Position numbers and translations under genes: made by a program
The notes under the pieces: generated by a model
Told to the model about the DNA's origin: nothing
The model's input: the letters and a program-made list of their open reading frames with translations, nothing else
Databases searched by the model: none
Assembly (NCBI RefSeq): GCF_030408915.1
Contig: NZ_CP047654.1
Coordinates: 62,001-126,000, forward strand
DNA length: 64,000 bases
Origin: Corynebacterium guangdongense
GTDB lineage: Bacteria > Actinomycetota > Actinomycetes > Mycobacteriales > Mycobacteriaceae
Reading direction: 5' to 3'
Shown: positions 30,485 to 39,568 of the stretch, one piece after another
Position numbering within the stretch: position 1 is the stretch's first letter
How the letters are laid out: every line of letters starts with the position of its first letter

Positions 30485-30522
30485 GACACCGTCCACCTGC
30501 GACGCAGGTGGACGGTGTCGCG
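30485..30522. terminator. Bidirectional terminator
   Basis: A perfect 16-bp stem (arms 30485-30500 and 30504-30519) with a 3-base loop separates the ATPase gene (plus) from the convergent ferredoxin gene (minus). The plus side continues GCGTTT. Confidence 0.8.
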
Positions 30523-30534
30523 TTTCCCGGGGAG

Positions 30535-30861
30535 CTACTCGTCTTCGGGGGCGATGGTGACGGTGATGTCGGCGAAGTCCTCGTCGTAGGCGACCTGGCA
30601 GGACAGGCGCGAGCAGTCCGCGTCGAAGCCCTCGGCGTCCGTCAGGAGCTCGATCTCGTCGTCGCTGCGCGGCTGCAGCTTCTCGATGACGTCCTTCTCG
30701 AGGTACACGTGGCAGGTGGCGCAGGACTCGGTGCCGCCGCAGGACGCGAGAATCGGCATGTCGTTGTCGCGCAGCGCCTCCATGAGGACCTGGTCGTCGC
30801 CCCAGGGAATGACGTGGGCGTCGCCCTCGCGGTCGATGACGTTGATGTTCTGCTCAGACAT
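30535..30861 (-). CDS. [2Fe-2S] ferredoxin, adrenodoxin type
   Basis: This 108-residue vertebrate-like ferredoxin holds the cluster with C41-x5-C47-x2-C50 and C88 (SCGGTESCATC, then LSCQ). It is the electron carrier of a class I P450 system: next to it lie an NAD(P)H ferredoxin reductase and a P450, in the same operon and orientation. The extra C83 is not a ligand. It is the last gene of the seven-gene minus-strand operon. Confidence 0.92.
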   Translation of the reverse strand: MSEQNINVIDREGDAHVIPWGDDQVLMEALRDNDMPILASCGGTESCATCHVYLEKDVIEKLQPRSDDEIELLTDAEGFDADCSRLSCQVAYDEDFADITVTIAPEDE

Positions 30862-30893
30862 GGGGATCTTCCTTTGTGTGGTGGGGTAGGGGA

Positions 30894-32126
30894 TTAGGCG
30901 TCGACAAGCACGCTGGCGGCGTCGGAGAGGGAGACCTCCGGGTCGCGGGCGGCGGTGACGTTGATCGGGGTTTTGGCGGCGATGAGCTTCTTCGCCTTCT
31001 TGAAGTCGCCGAGGCGGCCGATGGTGTCGATGGCGGCGAGTCGCCCCTCACGCAGGTAGAGCACCGAGAACTTGCCCTCCCCGGGGTCGCCGCGCAGGAC
31101 GACCTCGTCCTCGGGGTGGCGCACGCCCGCGGTCTGCAGGCGCTTGCCGTGCTGGACGGTCCAGAACCAGGCGATCTCCGGCTTCTGCGGCTCCTGGCCG
31201 ACGATGTCGTGGGCCGTCTGCAGGGCCTGGTAGGTGGCGTTCTGGATGCATTCGAGGCGTCGCTCGGTGCCCTCGAAGGGGCAGACCGAGCGGGTGACGT
31301 CACCGACCGCGTAGATCTTCTCGTCGGAGGTGCGGCCCAGATCGTCGACGAGGATGCCGTCGGCGACCGCCAGGCCGGCGTCCTCGGCCAGCTGCTGGTT
31401 CGGGATGACGCCGATGCCCACGACGACCGCGTCGGCCTCGAAGACCTCGCCGGTGCTGGTGAGCACCTGCTCGACCCTGCCGTCGCCGCGGATCTCGGTG
31501 GCGCCGGTGTTGAAGCGGAACTCGGTGCCCTGCTCGCGGTGCAGTTCCTGGTAGAAGTGCGACACCGGCTCCGAGGTCACACGTGCCATGATCCGGTCCT
31601 GGAACTCCAGGACGGTGGTGTCGCAGCCGGCGGCGCGGGCGGCGGCGGCGACCTCCATGCCGATGTAACCGGCGCCGATGACGATGATCTTCCTGCCCGG
31701 CCGCAGGACCCGGCGCAGGTTCTCCGCGTCGGCGTGGGTCTTGAGCATCTGGACGCCGGGCAGGTCCGCGCCCGGAATCGGAAGGCTGCGGGCCGTGGCG
31801 CCGGTGGCGACGACGAGACGGTGGTAGGGCTGGACGGTGCCGTCGGCCAGCACGACGGCGTCGTTGTCGCGGTCGATTCGCTCCACCGGGACGCCGGCGC
31901 GGAAGTCGACGCGGTCCTCGAACCACTGCTCCTTCCTGAGCAGCTGCGGGCTGCCGTCGTGGTCGGTCTTCAGCAGATCCTTCGACAGCGGCGGGCGTTC
32001 ATACGGGGTGGCGGCCTGTTCATCGATGAGGACGACGCCCTCGCTCCAGTTGAGCTCCAGCAGGCGGGCGGCCAGGGTGACGCCGGCGTGGCCGGCTCCG
32101 ATGATGACGACGGGGTTCGTGGACAT
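30894..32126 (-). CDS. Ferredoxin reductase, FAD- and NAD-dependent
   Basis: This 410-residue enzyme is of the putidaredoxin/rubredoxin reductase family. FAD binding is in VVIIGAGHAGVTLAARLLE and the late YAVGDVTRS. NAD(H) binding is in IIVIGAGYIGMEVAAAAR. It takes electrons from NAD(P)H to the adjacent ferredoxin, which reduces the P450. Operon position between ferredoxin and P450 genes fits. The start is the ATG at 32126. Confidence 0.93.
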   Translation of the reverse strand: MSTNPVVIIGAGHAGVTLAARLLELNWSEGVVLIDEQAATPYERPPLSKDLLKTDHDGSPQLLRKEQWFEDRVDFRAGVPVERIDRDNDAVVLADGTVQPYHRLVVATGATARSLPIPGADLPGVQMLKTHADAENLRRVLRPGRKIIVIGAGYIGMEVAAAARAAGCDTTVLEFQDRIMARVTSEPVSHFYQELHREQGTEFRFNTGATEIRGDGRVEQVLTSTGEVFEADAVVVGIGVIPNQQLAEDAGLAVADGILVDDLGRTSDEKIYAVGDVTRSVCPFEGTERRLECIQNATYQALQTAHDIVGQEPQKPEIAWFWTVQHGKRLQTAGVRHPEDEVVLRGDPGEGKFSVLYLREGRLAAIDTIGRLGDFKKAKKLIAAKTPINVTAARDPEVSLSDAASVLVDA

Positions 32127-32157
32127 GGATTCTTTCCTCTCGGGATAGACCGCCCCC

Positions 32158-33414
32158 TTAGCGGGCGGACAGCTTCATGTGCAGGGAGGTGGGACCGTTG
32201 GAGATGTTGTTGCCGTGCGCGAGGGTGACGCCACCCTCCTCGTCGAGCTCGAGGTCACCGACCATCGTCGTGATCAGCTCGGTGGTGATGCGGGTTTCCA
32301 GCCGGGCCAGCGGGGCGCCGACGCAGGAGTGCACGCCGTGGCCGAAGCCGAAGTGGCCCTTGTTGTCGCGGTCGATGTCGAAGACCTCGGGGTTGTCGAA
32401 CTTCTCGGCGTCGTGGTTGGCGGAGGCGATCAGCAGGCGCACGATCGAGCCCTCCGGGATGGTGTAGCCGGCGATCTCGGTGTCCTCCTTTACGCGACGA
32501 ACGGTGCGGTGGACGGCGCCGCGGTAGCGGGCGAGCTCCTCGACGAACTTGTCGATGTCCTCCGGGTGCTCCCGCAGGCGGGCCAGCACCTCCGGCTCCC
32601 GGGACAGAACCCAGAAGGCGTTGGTCATGAGGATGGTGGTGGTGTCATGACCGGCGACGAACATGAAGGAGCACAGTTCGGAGGCCTCCTTGTCGGAGAG
32701 CTCGCCGGCCTTCCACATGCGCGCGATGTGGCCTCCGACGGCCTCGGACTCGGACTCGTAGAGCCGCTCGAGGTTCGTGAGCAGGTAGTCGAGGAAGTCG
32801 CGGGTGTTCTTCTCCGCGGTGTCGTTGCCCGGGGCGTTGCGGGCCAGCTGGGCGAAGTAGGTGAAGATCTCGTCGGACCAGAGCTTCATCAGGTCCAGGT
32901 CGTCGGCCGGCACGTCGAGGATGCCGGAGATGGTGGCCATGGACAGCTGCAGGGAGTAGTCGGCCACGAGATCGCCGCCGCCGTTCTCCAGCAGGCCGTT
33001 CATGAGCTGGGTGGCGCGCTCGCGGATGCGGTCCTCCATGATGCCGACGGACTTCGGGGTGAACGCGCCGGCGACGACCTTGCGCAGGCGGTTGTGGTTC
33101 GGGGCGTCGTGAAGCGTCAGGAAGGTCAGTGGCGGCGGCGTCATGACCTGGGAGGAGAAGATCTTCGGGGAACGAATCGCGGTGCGCACGTCCTCGTAGC
33201 GGGTGAGCAGCCACACGTCCGAGCCCGGGGCCTCGGAACGGACCAGCGGGGCGTTCTCACGGAGCCAGGCGTAGTGCTCGTAGGGCAGACCCTGGGAGCC
33301 GTCCTCGTCGATGACCTTGTAGGGCTGCATGCCCTCCGGCCAGTTCAGCTCGTGGGTGTACGGGGGCAGGGTCGTGGTGGCGGTGGCGGTGGCGGTGTCA
33401 ACGGTGGTGGTCAT
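32158..33414 (-). CDS. Cytochrome P450 monooxygenase
   Basis: This 418-residue soluble bacterial P450 has the I-helix FVAGHDTTTI, the ELAR ExxR motif, and the heme-binding loop FGFGHGVHSC ending at C364 followed by VGAPLARLE. It resembles CYP families hydroxylating small alicyclic or terpenoid substrates. With its own ferredoxin and reductase, and two flavoprotein desaturases in the operon, ring hydroxylation of an alicyclic acid such as cyclohexanecarboxylate is inferred. The very Thr-rich N-terminus (TTTVDTATATATTT) is unusual and probably disordered. Confidence 0.92.
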   Translation of the reverse strand: MTTTVDTATATATTTLPPYTHELNWPEGMQPYKVIDEDGSQGLPYEHYAWLRENAPLVRSEAPGSDVWLLTRYEDVRTAIRSPKIFSSQVMTPPPLTFLTLHDAPNHNRLRKVVAGAFTPKSVGIMEDRIRERATQLMNGLLENGGGDLVADYSLQLSMATISGILDVPADDLDLMKLWSDEIFTYFAQLARNAPGNDTAEKNTRDFLDYLLTNLERLYESESEAVGGHIARMWKAGELSDKEASELCSFMFVAGHDTTTILMTNAFWVLSREPEVLARLREHPEDIDKFVEELARYRGAVHRTVRRVKEDTEIAGYTIPEGSIVRLLIASANHDAEKFDNPEVFDIDRDNKGHFGFGHGVHSCVGAPLARLETRITTELITTMVGDLELDEEGGVTLAHGNNISNGPTSLHMKLSAR

Positions 33415-33447
33415 GGTGACGTCCTTCGGGGTCGGGGGTTCGGGTGC

Positions 33448-35211
33448 TTAAACCGACTGGGAGACGGTTGTGGAGGTGTGCTTCTGCGCCGGGGCGGCTG
33501 TGCTGAGCTTCCTGATGTCGCGGCCCATGCGGTAGCCGAAGACCAGGGCCGGGCCGATGTGGGAGCCGTAGCCCGGGTAGCCGCCGCCGAAGACGGAGAC
33601 CGCGGCCGAACCGACCGCGTACAGGCCGGAGATGGGGGCGCCGTCGGCGTCGACGACCGCGGAGCGGTTGTCCACGTCGATGCCGGCGAAGGACCCGAGG
33701 TCGCCCATCTTGATCTTGGCGGCGTAGTACGGCGCCTTCTCCAGGGCGGCGAGGTTCGGGTTCGGCTGGTGGGTCGGGTCGCCGCGGAAGTGGTTGTAGG
33801 CGGTGGAACCGCGGCCGAAGTCGAGGTCCTCGCCGGAGCGGGCGAAACCGTTGAACCTCTCGACGGTGGCTTCGAGAGTCTCCGGGTCGGCGCCGATCTT
33901 CTTGGCCAGCGCCTTGAGCGTGGGCGCCTTGACGAGGAAGCCGGTGTCGAGGAAGTATTTGCGCGGGATGGGCCAGGGCTTGGCGTAGCCGATGCCGTAA
34001 GTGTGCATGCAGGCCTCGTCGGCGATGATCCAGGCGTAGGTGTCCTTCTCGTCCTTGTCGTGCTCCAGCAGCTGGCGGCCGAAGTCGTGGTAGGACAGGG
34101 CCTCGTTGCCGAAGCGCTTGCCGTGGCGGTCCACGGTGATCATGCCCGGCAGGCCGATCTGGCGCAGGTGCGGGAAGAGGCGCTGCTTGCCGTCGCGAAG
34201 CTGCGTGAACTCGGTGATCGGCGCCCAGGAGCCCGGGGTGAAGACGTCGCCGTTGATGCGGCCGCCCGCGTCGAGCGCCATTTCGGCGCTGGAGCCGTTG
34301 TGGCCGATCGTGGGGGTGATGTGGTTGTCGCCGTTCGGGTCGTGCGGGAAGTGCTCGCTGCGCAGAGTGGTGTTTCCCGTGAAACCGCCGCCCGCGAGGA
34401 CCACGCCGAGGCGGGCGGTGACCACGCCGGAGTGACGACCGCCGAGGACGGCGCCGACGACGTTGCCGTTCTCGTCGTAGCGCAGCGACTCGACCGGGGT
34501 GTCGGTGTGGACCTCGACGCCGGCGTCGAGGGCGGAACGGACCATGCGGGTCATGAGCGCGGAACCGTTGGTGCGCTTGAGCGGCTGGCCGCGCAGGGCC
34601 CGGTCGGCCCAGGTGCGGGTGAGCTTGCGGGCGACGTAGAGGAACGCGCTGAGGGAGCGGTTGGCCATGATGACCTTGTTCAGGTCCGGGCCGACCTGCG
34701 GCATGTAGCCGAAGACGGTGTAGGTGCTGAGGTAGGGCTGCAGCTCGTGGCGGCGGTCGCCGAGCATGCGGGCGTCGGCATCGTCGGGCAGGATGGCGCG
34801 CCCGCCCATCTTCGCGCCGGGCAGATCCATCTGGTAGTCCGGGGCCTTCTCCGGGTAGACGAAGTTGACCTCGGTGTTGTCCTCGAAAAAGGTGATCGCC
34901 TCGGGGACGGTGTCGAGGAAATCCTTCACGCCCTGCGCGTTGTAGGTGTCCGGGGCGAGCGCCCGGAGATAGGTCTCCATTTCCTCGCGGGTGTCGCCGG
35001 TGGCGGCGGCGCCCTTCGGGTTGCCCGGCACCCAGGCCCAGCCCGCGGAGATGGCGGCGGTGCCGCCGAAGTGGCTGTTCTGCTCGGCGACGATGACGTC
35101 GAGGCCCTGGTGGGCGGCGGCCAGCGCGGTGGCCATTCCGGCGACGCCGGAGCCGACGACAAGGACATCGCAGGTGCGTTCGGTGGTGCGATCGGTGGTG
35201 GTGGCAGACAT
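33448..35211 (-). CDS. FAD-dependent dehydrogenase, 3-ketosteroid delta1-dehydrogenase/fumarate reductase type (desaturase 1)
   Basis: This 587-residue flavoprotein has the N-terminal FAD motif VLVVGSGVAGMATALAAA and the typical GGTAAISAGWAWVPGNP. It continues to the C-terminal FAD contact YPGYGSHIGPALVFGYRMG. It belongs to the KstD/fumarate-reductase family, which removes hydrogens alpha-beta to a ketone. A second enzyme of the same type lies in the same operon, which fits two successive desaturations of a cyclic ketone, such as 4-oxocyclohexanecarboxylate to an aromatic ring. The start is the ATG at 35211. Confidence 0.87.
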   Translation of the reverse strand: MSATTTDRTTERTCDVLVVGSGVAGMATALAAAHQGLDVIVAEQNSHFGGTAAISAGWAWVPGNPKGAAATGDTREEMETYLRALAPDTYNAQGVKDFLDTVPEAITFFEDNTEVNFVYPEKAPDYQMDLPGAKMGGRAILPDDADARMLGDRRHELQPYLSTYTVFGYMPQVGPDLNKVIMANRSLSAFLYVARKLTRTWADRALRGQPLKRTNGSALMTRMVRSALDAGVEVHTDTPVESLRYDENGNVVGAVLGGRHSGVVTARLGVVLAGGGFTGNTTLRSEHFPHDPNGDNHITPTIGHNGSSAEMALDAGGRINGDVFTPGSWAPITEFTQLRDGKQRLFPHLRQIGLPGMITVDRHGKRFGNEALSYHDFGRQLLEHDKDEKDTYAWIIADEACMHTYGIGYAKPWPIPRKYFLDTGFLVKAPTLKALAKKIGADPETLEATVERFNGFARSGEDLDFGRGSTAYNHFRGDPTHQPNPNLAALEKAPYYAAKIKMGDLGSFAGIDVDNRSAVVDADGAPISGLYAVGSAAVSVFGGGYPGYGSHIGPALVFGYRMGRDIRKLSTAAPAQKHTSTTVSQSV

Positions 35212-35243
35212 GATGATGAGACTCCTGAACGGTGGTGGGGGAT

Positions 35244-36641
35244 TTAGGCGCGGGCGGGGGCCGGGGCGGCTGCGACTGCCTCGAGGTAGGGACGACCCAG
35301 TTCGGTGATGGGGGTGTGTGCGGTCTCGCGGGAGAAGAACACCGCGAGGCCGGCGAGCAGGCTGACGACCGCGGCGAAGACCGCGACCGGAATCCAGCCG
35401 TAGTGGCCGTCGGTCAGGAGGACGGCGCCGATCATCGGACCGAAGCCGGCGACCACCAGGCCGAGCTGGTTGCCCATCGCCATGCCGGTGTAGCGCACCG
35501 GGGAGGCGAAGAGCTCTCCGAAGAAGGAGGGCCAGAGGCCGTTGAAGCCGGAGTAGAGGAAGGTCATCAGCAGCAGCGAGGCGGCGAAGACCAGCCAGAT
35601 GTTTCCGCTGCCCAGGGCCAGGAAGTAGCAGGGCAGGACGAGGGCGCAACCCGTCATGGCCATCAGCAGCACCGGACGACGTCCGATGCGGTCGGAGGTG
35701 GCCGCGGCCAGCGGCATGACCAGCATGGACAGTCCGATGGTGACGGCGTTGACGGTGAGGATGTCGGAGCGTTCGAAACCGGCAGTGGAGGTCGCGTACG
35801 ACAGACCCAGGACGGTGAAGATGGTCTGCATGACCGAGAACGCGGACATCAGGATGACGCGGAGGACGTCGCCGCCCTGGTAGCGCAGGACGTCGGCGGC
35901 CGGCAGGGTGGTCTTCCCGCCGGTGGCCTCCACCTGGTCCTCGAAGACCGGGGTCTCGTCGAGTCTGGTACGGACGTAGAAGGCGACGCCGAGGACGACG
36001 ACGGAGAGCAGGAACGGGATGCGCCAGCCCCATGTCATGAGGGCCTGCTCCGGGAGCCGTGAGATCGGGATGAACACCACGGTGGACAGGACCATGCCGG
36101 CGGCGTAGCCGGACATGACGAAGGAGGTGAAGAATCCGCGCCGGCCCTCGGGGGAGTGCTCGATGGTGAGGGACGAGGCGCCGGCGGCTTCCGCCCCGGC
36201 GGAGAAGCCCTGCGCGAGGCGGGCGATGACCAGCAGGATGGTGGCCGTCACGCCGATGGACCCGTAGGTGGGGAGAAGGCCGATGGCCAGGGAGGCGACG
36301 CCCATGATGAGCAGGGTGTACATCAGGACCCGCTTGCGGCCGACGCGGTCGCCGAAGTGTCCCATCACCAGCCCGCCCAGCGGCCGGGTTATGTAGGCGA
36401 CACCGAAGGAGGCGAAGGCGCCGACGGTGGCGATGACCTGGTTTCCCTCCGGGAAGAACAGCGCGGGGAAGACCAGGGCGGCGGCGGTGCCGTAAATGAA
36501 GAAATCGTAGTACTCCAGGGTTGAGCCGAGGAAGGAGGCGAGGGCGGCCTTCTTCGGGCTACGACGGGAACCCAGGCTCGGGGATTCGGGGGCCGGGGCG
36601 GCTGCAGGGGTCGTGACTGCGGAGGTCTGGGTCGTTGTCAT
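35244..36641 (-). CDS. MHS family MFS transporter, probable organic-acid importer
   Basis: This 465-residue carrier of the metabolite:H+ symporter (MHS) family (ShiA, KgtP, ProP, PcaK-like) has about 12 helices. The signature PLGGLVMGHFGDRVGRKRVLM lies after helix 2, and LAQGFSAGAEAAGASS in helix 4. Proton-driven uptake of a carboxylate is the family norm. Within this operon it should bring in the substrate of the P450/desaturase pathway. An Ala/Pro/Ser-rich N-terminal tail precedes the first helix. Confidence 0.9.
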   Translation of the reverse strand: MTTTQTSAVTTPAAAPAPESPSLGSRRSPKKAALASFLGSTLEYYDFFIYGTAAALVFPALFFPEGNQVIATVGAFASFGVAYITRPLGGLVMGHFGDRVGRKRVLMYTLLIMGVASLAIGLLPTYGSIGVTATILLVIARLAQGFSAGAEAAGASSLTIEHSPEGRRGFFTSFVMSGYAAGMVLSTVVFIPISRLPEQALMTWGWRIPFLLSVVVLGVAFYVRTRLDETPVFEDQVEATGGKTTLPAADVLRYQGGDVLRVILMSAFSVMQTIFTVLGLSYATSTAGFERSDILTVNAVTIGLSMLVMPLAAATSDRIGRRPVLLMAMTGCALVLPCYFLALGSGNIWLVFAASLLLMTFLYSGFNGLWPSFFGELFASPVRYTGMAMGNQLGLVVAGFGPMIGAVLLTDGHYGWIPVAVFAAVVSLLAGLAVFFSRETAHTPITELGRPYLEAVAAAPAPARA

Positions 36642-36646
36642 GGGGC

Positions 36647-36952
36647 TCAGTTCCTTTCATCCGGGAGTTCGAAGTCGACGTAGGCGAGTTCCTCGACGTT
36701 GGGAAGCGAGTAGGGCTTGATCGCCTCGTGGAGGGGGTGGGTGTTGTAGGTCTGGATGTCCTCGGCGGACTCGAAGTCGACGATGAGGACGTGGTCCCAG
36801 GACTTGTCGGTGTGCAGGACGTCGGGGCCGTGGCTGAGGCCGAGCATTCCGGGGATGTTCCCGGCCATATTCTCGAGGCCGGCCACCCATTTCTTCTCGA
36901 TGTCCTCGGTGAAGGAGTCCTTCCAGCGAAACATCAGGACGTGACGGATCAT
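36647..36952 (-). CDS. Dabb (stress-responsive A/B barrel) family protein
   Basis: This 101-residue dimeric alpha-beta barrel has MIRHVLMFRWKDSFTEDIEKKW, then SWDHVLIVDFESAEDIQTYNTHPLHEAI, both typical of Dabb proteins. Members include small enzymes (cyclases, isomerases) and proteins of unknown role. Its position between the two desaturase genes suggests it may isomerise or tautomerise a pathway intermediate, but the sequence alone does not show it. The short gaps (5 and 9 bases) fit a tight operon. Confidence 0.85.
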   Translation of the reverse strand: MIRHVLMFRWKDSFTEDIEKKWVAGLENMAGNIPGMLGLSHGPDVLHTDKSWDHVLIVDFESAEDIQTYNTHPLHEAIKPYSLPNVEELAYVDFELPDERN

Positions 36953-36961
36953 CTGTGGTCC

Positions 36962-38590
36962 TCAGACTCGTGCGTAGTTGGCGACGATGGTCCGGCCGGC
37001 CTGGTAGGCCATGGTCATGAGCGGGCCGAGGGTGGCGCCCGCGCCGGGGTAGCCGGCGGCGTAGGGCGACTCGGCGACGTTGCCGGCCGCGAACAGGCCC
37101 GGAATGGGGTTGCCGTCCACGTCCATGACCTGGGCGTTGCCGTCGGTGGCGACGCCGCCGCAGGTGCCGAAGGCGCCGTTGAGCACCTCGAGGGCGTAGT
37201 AGGGGCCGTACTGCAGCGGTCCGAGCGAGGGGTTGGGCCACTCGCTGGCGTCGTCGCCCCAGTAGCGGTCGTAGGCGGATTCGCCGCGGCCGAAGTCCTC
37301 GTCCCTGCCCTTGAGGGCCATGTCGTTGAACCTCTCGACGGTGGCGGTGAGGTTGGCCGCCGGGACGCCGATCTTGTCCGCGAGTTCCTCGAGGGTGTCG
37401 GCCTCGATGAGGTAGTCCGGGGTGGGCTGGCCGACGCGGTGGTCGAGGATGCCGTAGCGCTCGAGGTAGGACTGGTCGAAGACGACGTGGGCCGGGGTGT
37501 TCAGGGTGGTGTTGTTCGGGGAGTCCCAGGACTGGAGCGCACGGGCGAGGTCGTTGTAGTTCTGGGATTCGTTGGCGAAGCGCCGGCCGTGGCGGTTGAC
37601 CATGATGGAGCCGGGACCCTGGCGCTCGAAGCGAAGCAGTGAGCCGATGGGCTGCCCGTCGCGGGTGCCGCCGGTCAGGGACATCGGCGCCCACCAGGCT
37701 TCGCGGGTGCCGCGGGTGGCGCCGCCGACGCGCTGGGCCATCTTGAGGCCGTCGCCGGTGTTCGACGGCGGGGAGCACATGGTGTACAGGCGGGAGGCCA
37801 GCATGGAGTCGGCCAGGGCGTGATCCCACTCGAAGCCGCCGGTGGCCAGCATGACCGCGTCGGCGGCGATGACGGTGTCGTCGATGACGACGCCCGTGAT
37901 CCTCTCGGCGGTCGACTCGAGGCGCTGGACGCGGGCGTCGACGGCGAAGTGCACGCCCTTGTCGACGCACGCGGCGAGCAGCATCGAGACCAGGGCGTGG
38001 CCCTTGGCCGCGAACCCCTCCGCCACGCGCCGGTTGAGCTCGTCCCAGGGGAAGCGGGTGAATGCACCCCAGGTCTCGTACTCCTGCATGGTGTACGGGT
38101 GGCGCCCGTCGGTGCGGACGTGTTCGGCGAGGTCACCGAGCGCCTCGCGGTAGTTGAAGAGCTCCGGCTCGATGGTCCGGCCGCCGCTGACCGAACCGGG
38201 CAGGTCCATGCGGTAGTCGGGGAAGTTGTCGAGGAAGAGGAACTTCACGCCGAGCTTCTCGTCGAGGAAGGTCAGCATGTCGGCGCCGTGCTTCAGGGCG
38301 GCGTCGAGCAGCTCGGCGCGACCCCGGCCGCGGGCGACGGCTTCCACGTAGGTCCGGCCGGCCTCCGTGGAGTCGTTGAAGCCGCCCTGGCGTGCGTAGG
38401 GGTTGTCGACGACCCAGAGCATGCCGCCGGAGATGGCCGAGGTGCCTCCGAGCAGGGAGGACTTCTCCGCGACCAGGACGCTGAGCCCGGCCTCCGCGGC
38501 GGTGGCGGCGGCGGTCAGACCGGCCGCGCCGGAGCCGACGACGACGAGGTCGTAGTGTTCCTGTGTGTTCGCGTTGTCGAGCATTTTCAT
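36962..38590 (-). CDS. FAD-dependent dehydrogenase, KstD/fumarate reductase type (desaturase 2)
   Basis: This 542-residue paralogue of the other flavoprotein has YDLVVVGSGAAGLTAAATAAEAG at the N-terminus and GGTSAISGGMLWV after it. Near the end it has GTCGGVATDGNAQV and YPGAGATLGPLMTMAYQAGR. It is the first gene of the minus-strand operon, so transcription starts upstream of 38590, in the region with a GlxR-like site and an inverted repeat. By family it is a 3-keto desaturase; in this context it is the likely second (or first) desaturation step. Confidence 0.87.
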   Translation of the reverse strand: MKMLDNANTQEHYDLVVVGSGAAGLTAAATAAEAGLSVLVAEKSSLLGGTSAISGGMLWVVDNPYARQGGFNDSTEAGRTYVEAVARGRGRAELLDAALKHGADMLTFLDEKLGVKFLFLDNFPDYRMDLPGSVSGGRTIEPELFNYREALGDLAEHVRTDGRHPYTMQEYETWGAFTRFPWDELNRRVAEGFAAKGHALVSMLLAACVDKGVHFAVDARVQRLESTAERITGVVIDDTVIAADAVMLATGGFEWDHALADSMLASRLYTMCSPPSNTGDGLKMAQRVGGATRGTREAWWAPMSLTGGTRDGQPIGSLLRFERQGPGSIMVNRHGRRFANESQNYNDLARALQSWDSPNNTTLNTPAHVVFDQSYLERYGILDHRVGQPTPDYLIEADTLEELADKIGVPAANLTATVERFNDMALKGRDEDFGRGESAYDRYWGDDASEWPNPSLGPLQYGPYYALEVLNGAFGTCGGVATDGNAQVMDVDGNPIPGLFAAGNVAESPYAAGYPGAGATLGPLMTMAYQAGRTIVANYARV

Positions 38591-38649
38591 GGTTGTTCGT
38601 GTCCCTTCTCGCCTTGTCGCTCCACTGCGATGTGCGCCATGGAACGTCG

Positions 38650-38665
38650 TGTGACACATATCATG
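38650..38665. promoter_or_regulatory. Weak GlxR/CRP-like site upstream of the catabolic operon
   Basis: TGTGACACATATCATG keeps TGTGA and TCA of the TGTGA-N6-TCACA consensus. It lies 60 bases before the operon start; low certainty. Confidence 0.35.
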
Positions 38666-38697
38666 CGGAGCCCGGGCCAGGCCTGGGAAGGCGAATG

Positions 38698-38730
38698 TCA
38701 TTCAATGAACAACATTCTCTTATTGAATGA
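38698..38730. promoter_or_regulatory. Inverted repeat, candidate IclR operator
   Basis: TCATTCAA (38698-38705) and TTGAATGA (38723-38730) are exact inverted repeats 17 bases apart, with a nested TTCAATGAA. This AT-rich stretch lies between the divergent SDR gene and the seven-gene operon, where the nearby IclR protein could act on both. Confidence 0.6.
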
Positions 38731-38785
38731 AAACCGCTGGAAAACCAGGAGACCCAGGCGACAACGGCCGTTAACCTCCACTGGC

Positions 38786-39568
38786 ATGACCTCAACCATG
38801 ACCTCAACCATGACCCAGAAAAACGAACGTTTGTCAGGAAAAGTCGCCCTCGTCACCGGGGCCGGATCCGGTATGGGGGCCTCGCACGCCCGCATGCTCG
38901 TGGCGGAGGGCGCCAAGGTCGTGCTCACCGACGTGGACGACCGGGCGGGCACCCGGCTGGCGGGGGAAATCGGTTCCGAGCGCGCCCACTTCGTGCACCT
39001 CAACGTCACCGAGTACCAGGAATGGGAGAACGCCGTCCGGGAGGCCGAGGAGGTCTTCGGCAAGCTCGACGTCCTGGTCAACAACGCGGGCATCTTCACC
39101 GCCGGCAGCGTGGAGGACGCCAGCCTCGAGGACTGGCGCAGGACCATCGACATCGACCTCAACGGCACCTTCTACGGCATGAAGGCCGCATTGCCGGCGC
39201 TGAAGAAGAACGACACCGCCTCCATCATCAACATCTCCTCCATCGCCGGGTTGACCGGCTTCAAGAACCGCGCCGCCTACTCCGCCGCCAAGTGGGCGGT
39301 GCAGGGCCTGACCAGGACCTCCGCACTGGACCTGGGCAAGTACAACATCCGAGTCAACTCGGTCCACCCGGGCAGCGTGGAGACGCCGCTCACCGCCGGG
39401 CTGAAGCGCGGCTTCGGGCAGATTCCGCTGGGCAGGGCGGCGCAGGTCGAGGAAATCTCGCACCTCATCATCTACCTCGCGTCGGACGAGTCCACCTTCG
39501 CCACGGGCGGAACCTTCGTCCTGGACGGCGGCGAAACCGCGGGCAACAACCTCCGCGCGGACCAGTAG
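38786..39568 (+). CDS. Short-chain dehydrogenase, probable hydroxy-acid dehydrogenase of the catabolic island
   Basis: This 260-residue classical SDR (short form 252 from the third ATG) has TGAGSGMGASHA, NNAG, and the catalytic Y165-x3-K169 with Ser of INISSIAG. The product is NAD-dependent by the family. A tandem 12-base repeat gives three in-frame ATGs (38786, 38798, 38810; reading MTSTMTSTMTQ), so the real start is uncertain. It is divergent from the operon and abuts the IclR gene. In the proposed pathway it would oxidise the P450-made hydroxyl to a ketone. Confidence 0.88.
   Translation: MTSTMTSTMTQKNERLSGKVALVTGAGSGMGASHARMLVAEGAKVVLTDVDDRAGTRLAGEIGSERAHFVHLNVTEYQEWENAVREAEEVFGKLDVLVNNAGIFTAGSVEDASLEDWRRTIDIDLNGTFYGMKAALPALKKNDTASIINISSIAGLTGFKNRAAYSAAKWAVQGLTRTSALDLGKYNIRVNSVHPGSVETPLTAGLKRGFGQIPLGRAAQVEEISHLIIYLASDESTFATGGTFVLDGGETAGNNLRADQ

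Noticed and set aside
32179..35247. Plus-strand open frame of about 1022 codons opposite the P450 and flavoprotein
   Set aside because: It is Gly/Val/Glu-rich shadow sequence caused by high GC; the minus-strand genes carry heme and FAD motifs.
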